A stretch of DNA of 6,799 nt from Pirellulaceae bacterium (GTDB lineage: Bacteria > Planctomycetota > Planctomycetia > Pirellulales > Pirellulaceae): the NCBI GenBank assembly GCA_020846515.1, contig JADLDX010000446.1, forward strand, positions 1 through 6,799. Direction: 5' to 3'. The notes under the pieces were generated by a model that saw nothing but the letters and a program-made list of their open reading frames with translations, was not told the DNA's origin and searched no databases. The position numbers and the translations under genes are program-made. Within the stretch, counting starts at the first letter, position 1. Each line of letters starts with the position of its first letter. Below are positions 5,433 to 6,799 of the stretch, in pieces.

Positions 5433-6170
5433 TCATAGCGACTTGCGAGCCGTCATGTGTTTGCCTGGTCCGCGAAATTGCATGCGGATGGGTTTGGTTA
5501 AGTTATAGTGCGTTGGGCCGAGCAAGGTTGCTACGGTGGCATTGACGACGCGGGGAATACTGCTGGAAGTAAAATCCCAATTATCGTCGCCAGCGCCGAT
5601 TTCGGCTTCGACCAATCGTTCACTGGAAGTGACGACAAAAAACGTATTGCGAGTGAGAGCAAAGCTGACGGTGCCGTGGATGTAAGCCGCATCGCCAGCG
5701 GTAATCGCGCCGGCGGTGATTCCATAGGATCCCCAGCCATACAGGTTGGAATCGATGAAACGATCGCGATTGCGCACGGCATTACGGGCAATCAAGTCAC
5801 CGAGTTTATGTCTACCGGTGGGCAGTCGTGGGATCGCTCCGACGGCCGAGAGAACCGCATCAGCGCCTCGCTCGACAATTTGCGGCATGTAGGCCGAGTC
5901 GCCAATCATGACACCGTTGTCGAGGAAATGATTAACCAGAGGAAAGTCCAAGGCAGTGATATTGCGTCCGTACCCACTGTTCATCACTTCGGATTGAGAC
6001 ATCTCGATCACAATATTGCCAAAATCCGGTACGTGACTGTGATTGTATCCTGGTTGGTACGGGCTAACGGGCTGGCCATATTCCGCGAAGTTGTTGATCT
6101 CGGCGTACTGCAGGTCGGAGTATCGCGTACAACGCCACACCTTACTCGTCGTGTCGTATGTCCAGCTCAT
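5433..6170 (-). CDS. Unrecognised 245-residue soluble protein
   Basis: I do not recognise this gene. The ATG at 6170-6168 is preceded by AAGGA seven bases upstream; an ATG at 6197 would add nine residues but has no such site. There is no signal peptide or membrane helix. Residues 1-90 are polar and rich in aromatic residues (MSWTYDTTSKVWRCT; SPYQPGYNHSHVPDFGN). The middle (about 95-145) looks helical. The rest reads like alternating beta strands: SYGITAGAITAGDAAYIHGT, then FFVVTSSERLVEAEIGAG, DDNWDF (195-200), LLGPTHYN (217-223) and PIRMQFRGPGK. The strand-rich tail with a D-x-W/Y-D-F element recalls, weakly, the carboxyl ends of some colicin-M-like or polymorphic toxin domains, but the expected His-Arg is not at the right spacing, so this is only a hint. 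The 118-residue membrane protein lies 135 bases upstream on the same strand. An open frame on the opposite strand (5508-6176) lacks a ribosome site and looks like a shadow. Confidence 0.75.
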   Translation of the reverse strand: MSWTYDTTSKVWRCTRYSDLQYAEINNFAEYGQPVSPYQPGYNHSHVPDFGNIVIEMSQSEVMNSGYGRNITALDFPLVNHFLDNGVMIGDSAYMPQIVERGADAVLSAVGAIPRLPTGRHKLGDLIARNAVRNRDRFIDSNLYGWGSYGITAGAITAGDAAYIHGTVSFALTRNTFFVVTSSERLVEAEIGAGDDNWDFTSSSIPRVVNATVATLLGPTHYNLTKPIRMQFRGPGKHMTARKSL

Positions 6171-6228
6171 TTTTGATTCCTTGCCGCAGAGAGACATGAA
6201 TGCCGCAGTACTGTTCTCGTCGTTCCAG

Positions 6229-6250
6229 CAACGCGGTTGCTATCGCGTTG
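6229..6250. repeat. Short perfect inverted repeat between the two upstream genes
   Basis: CAACGCG (6229-6235) and CGCGTTG (6244-6250) pair around an 8-base loop. A run of seven A's (T's on the minus strand) lies at about 6253-6259, on the promoter-proximal side for minus-strand transcription, the wrong side for an intrinsic terminator of the 6306-6662 gene. It may have no function. Confidence 0.35.
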
Positions 6251-6305
6251 ACAAAAAAACGAAATTCGTGCGTCACACTTTGGCGGCAGGACTCCACAAG
6301 GAGAA

Positions 6306-6662
6306 TTACAAGTGGTTTGTCGTGCCCAGAACGGGAGGCTCTTGAGTCAATGCGTTCTGTTGTTGCTTGTAAAAGATATTACCGAGCACGTTGATTGTGA
6401 TCAGCACGATCGCTAGGGCAAGCAAATCGATCCAGATCAGTTTAATGCCCGACATTTGCGTAACATCAATGCCTTGCAACGTGGCCATTAGTCCGTAGAA
6501 AAAACCGAACAAGAACACCAGCGGCAGCATACAGAGGCCGATGACGCCAAGAATACGCGCTGGCGTGCCTGTCAATATGCGTCCCTTTCCTAGACTCATC
6601 TTGCCCCGAATTAAAGCAATCAGACCATAGATCGTAATTCCAATTTCAGCGCCTAAGATCAT
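6306..6662 (-). CDS. Small multi-span membrane protein of unknown function
   Basis: A 118-residue protein with about three membrane helices (roughly 1-18, 37-60 and 73-95) and a polar tail (KQQQNALTQEPPVLG). The ATG at 6662-6660 has AGGAG eight bases upstream; a GTG at 6671 would sit directly on that site and is rejected. Between the first two helices lies GKMSLGKGRILTGTPARILG. From memory, small planctomycete membrane proteins share a pattern 'G-K-x-x-L-x-x-x-x-x-x-x-G-x-x-A-R-x-x-G', which this fits; no function is known to me. The unrecognised 245-residue gene follows after 135 bases on the same strand, so they could share a transcript, but the gap is large enough for separate promoters. 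Confidence 0.75.
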   Translation of the reverse strand: MILGAEIGITIYGLIALIRGKMSLGKGRILTGTPARILGVIGLCMLPLVFLFGFFYGLMATLQGIDVTQMSGIKLIWIDLLALAIVLITINVLGNIFYKQQQNALTQEPPVLGTTNHL

Positions 6663-6799
6663 CGGGAGCACTCCTACCGACCTGATGGGACATTGATACC
6701 GTAGATTTGGGATTATGAGTAATTGTGCGTTTGGCCGCCAGAGGCACAGGGAGTTGAACTAACCCTCCCAGCGCAGCGCCCGGGAGGGTCGACAAACAC
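6663..6799. other. Upstream region of the membrane-protein gene
   Basis: The last 137 bases contain the AGGAG of the membrane-protein gene (6670-6674) and, further up, a CATAAT on the minus strand near 6713-6718 that could be a -10 box, without a convincing -35. A GC-rich hairpin lies at 6762-6789. No coding sequence can be supported. Confidence 0.35.
6762..6789. terminator. GC-rich perfect hairpin, possible transcription end of a gene beyond the window
   Basis: ACCCTCCC (6762-6769) and GGGAGGGT (6782-6789) pair perfectly around a 12-base GC-rich loop (6770-6781). No T-run follows on either strand, so a classical intrinsic terminator is not proven. ACCCTCCC...GGGAGGGT palindromes are, from memory, frequent in planctomycete spacers. 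It lies upstream of the minus-strand genes, so it would serve a gene to the right of the window or be a dispersed element. Confidence 0.45.

Noticed and set aside
5508..6176. 222-codon open frame on the plus strand opposite the unrecognised 245-residue gene
   Set aside because: It starts at a GTG without a ribosome site and lies over a minus-strand gene with AAGGA at good spacing. Its composition looks like a codon-register shadow.
6229..6259. Intrinsic terminator after the 118-residue membrane-protein gene
   Set aside because: The T-run lies before the hairpin in the direction of transcription, the reverse of what a terminator needs.

Overview
The window looks like a piece of a Planctomycetota chromosome, most likely Pirellulales-like. 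The reasons are a formylglycine-type sulfatase with a typical planctomycete amino end, long gaps between genes, a small membrane protein of a type I associate with this phylum, and hairpin repeats built on GGGCGTTAGCCC / GGGGCTAACGCCC, which I recall as common in Pirellulaceae. That assignment is inference; there is no rRNA or marker gene here. Every gene I can support lies on the minus strand.

Read in the direction of transcription (high to low coordinates), the layout is as follows. First comes a 118-residue membrane protein (6306-6662), then an unrecognised 245-residue soluble protein (5433-6170). A gene-poor gap of about 470 bases follows. Next is a family 2 glycosyltransferase with a membrane-embedded carboxyl half (3679-4959), then a GT-C (PMT/ArnT-like) integral membrane glycosyltransferase (2305-3582), then a secreted S1-family sulfatase (445-1914). 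A 372-base gap with hairpin repeats leads to the first 24 codons of another gene (1-72), which runs off the window and looks like the start of a planctomycete SHOCT-type protein.

The two glycosyltransferases are the only pair that clearly suggests joint work. A GT2 of the polyprenyl-phosphate type would charge a lipid carrier with a sugar, and a GT-C enzyme would use such a carrier on the outer face of the membrane. The sulfatase would act on sulfated glycans in the periplasm or outside the cell. Its link to the pair is positional only.

The most striking observation is structural. Directly upstream of the sulfatase, and touching its first codons, is a decayed copy (1901-2151) of the last 84 or so codons of the GT-C gene next door (2308-2558). 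It carries two compensating frameshifts and two in-frame stops, yet about 62 of 82 aligned residues still match. It is therefore a dead fragment of a second GT-C paralogue. It also explains why a longest-ORF call for the sulfatase gains 54 spurious amino-terminal residues.

A second theme is short degenerate tandem repeats (12-15 bp units) at gene ends and in spacers: 407-448, 3639-3674, 3691-3735 and 4999-5058. I found no mobile element, CRISPR array, tRNA or rRNA.
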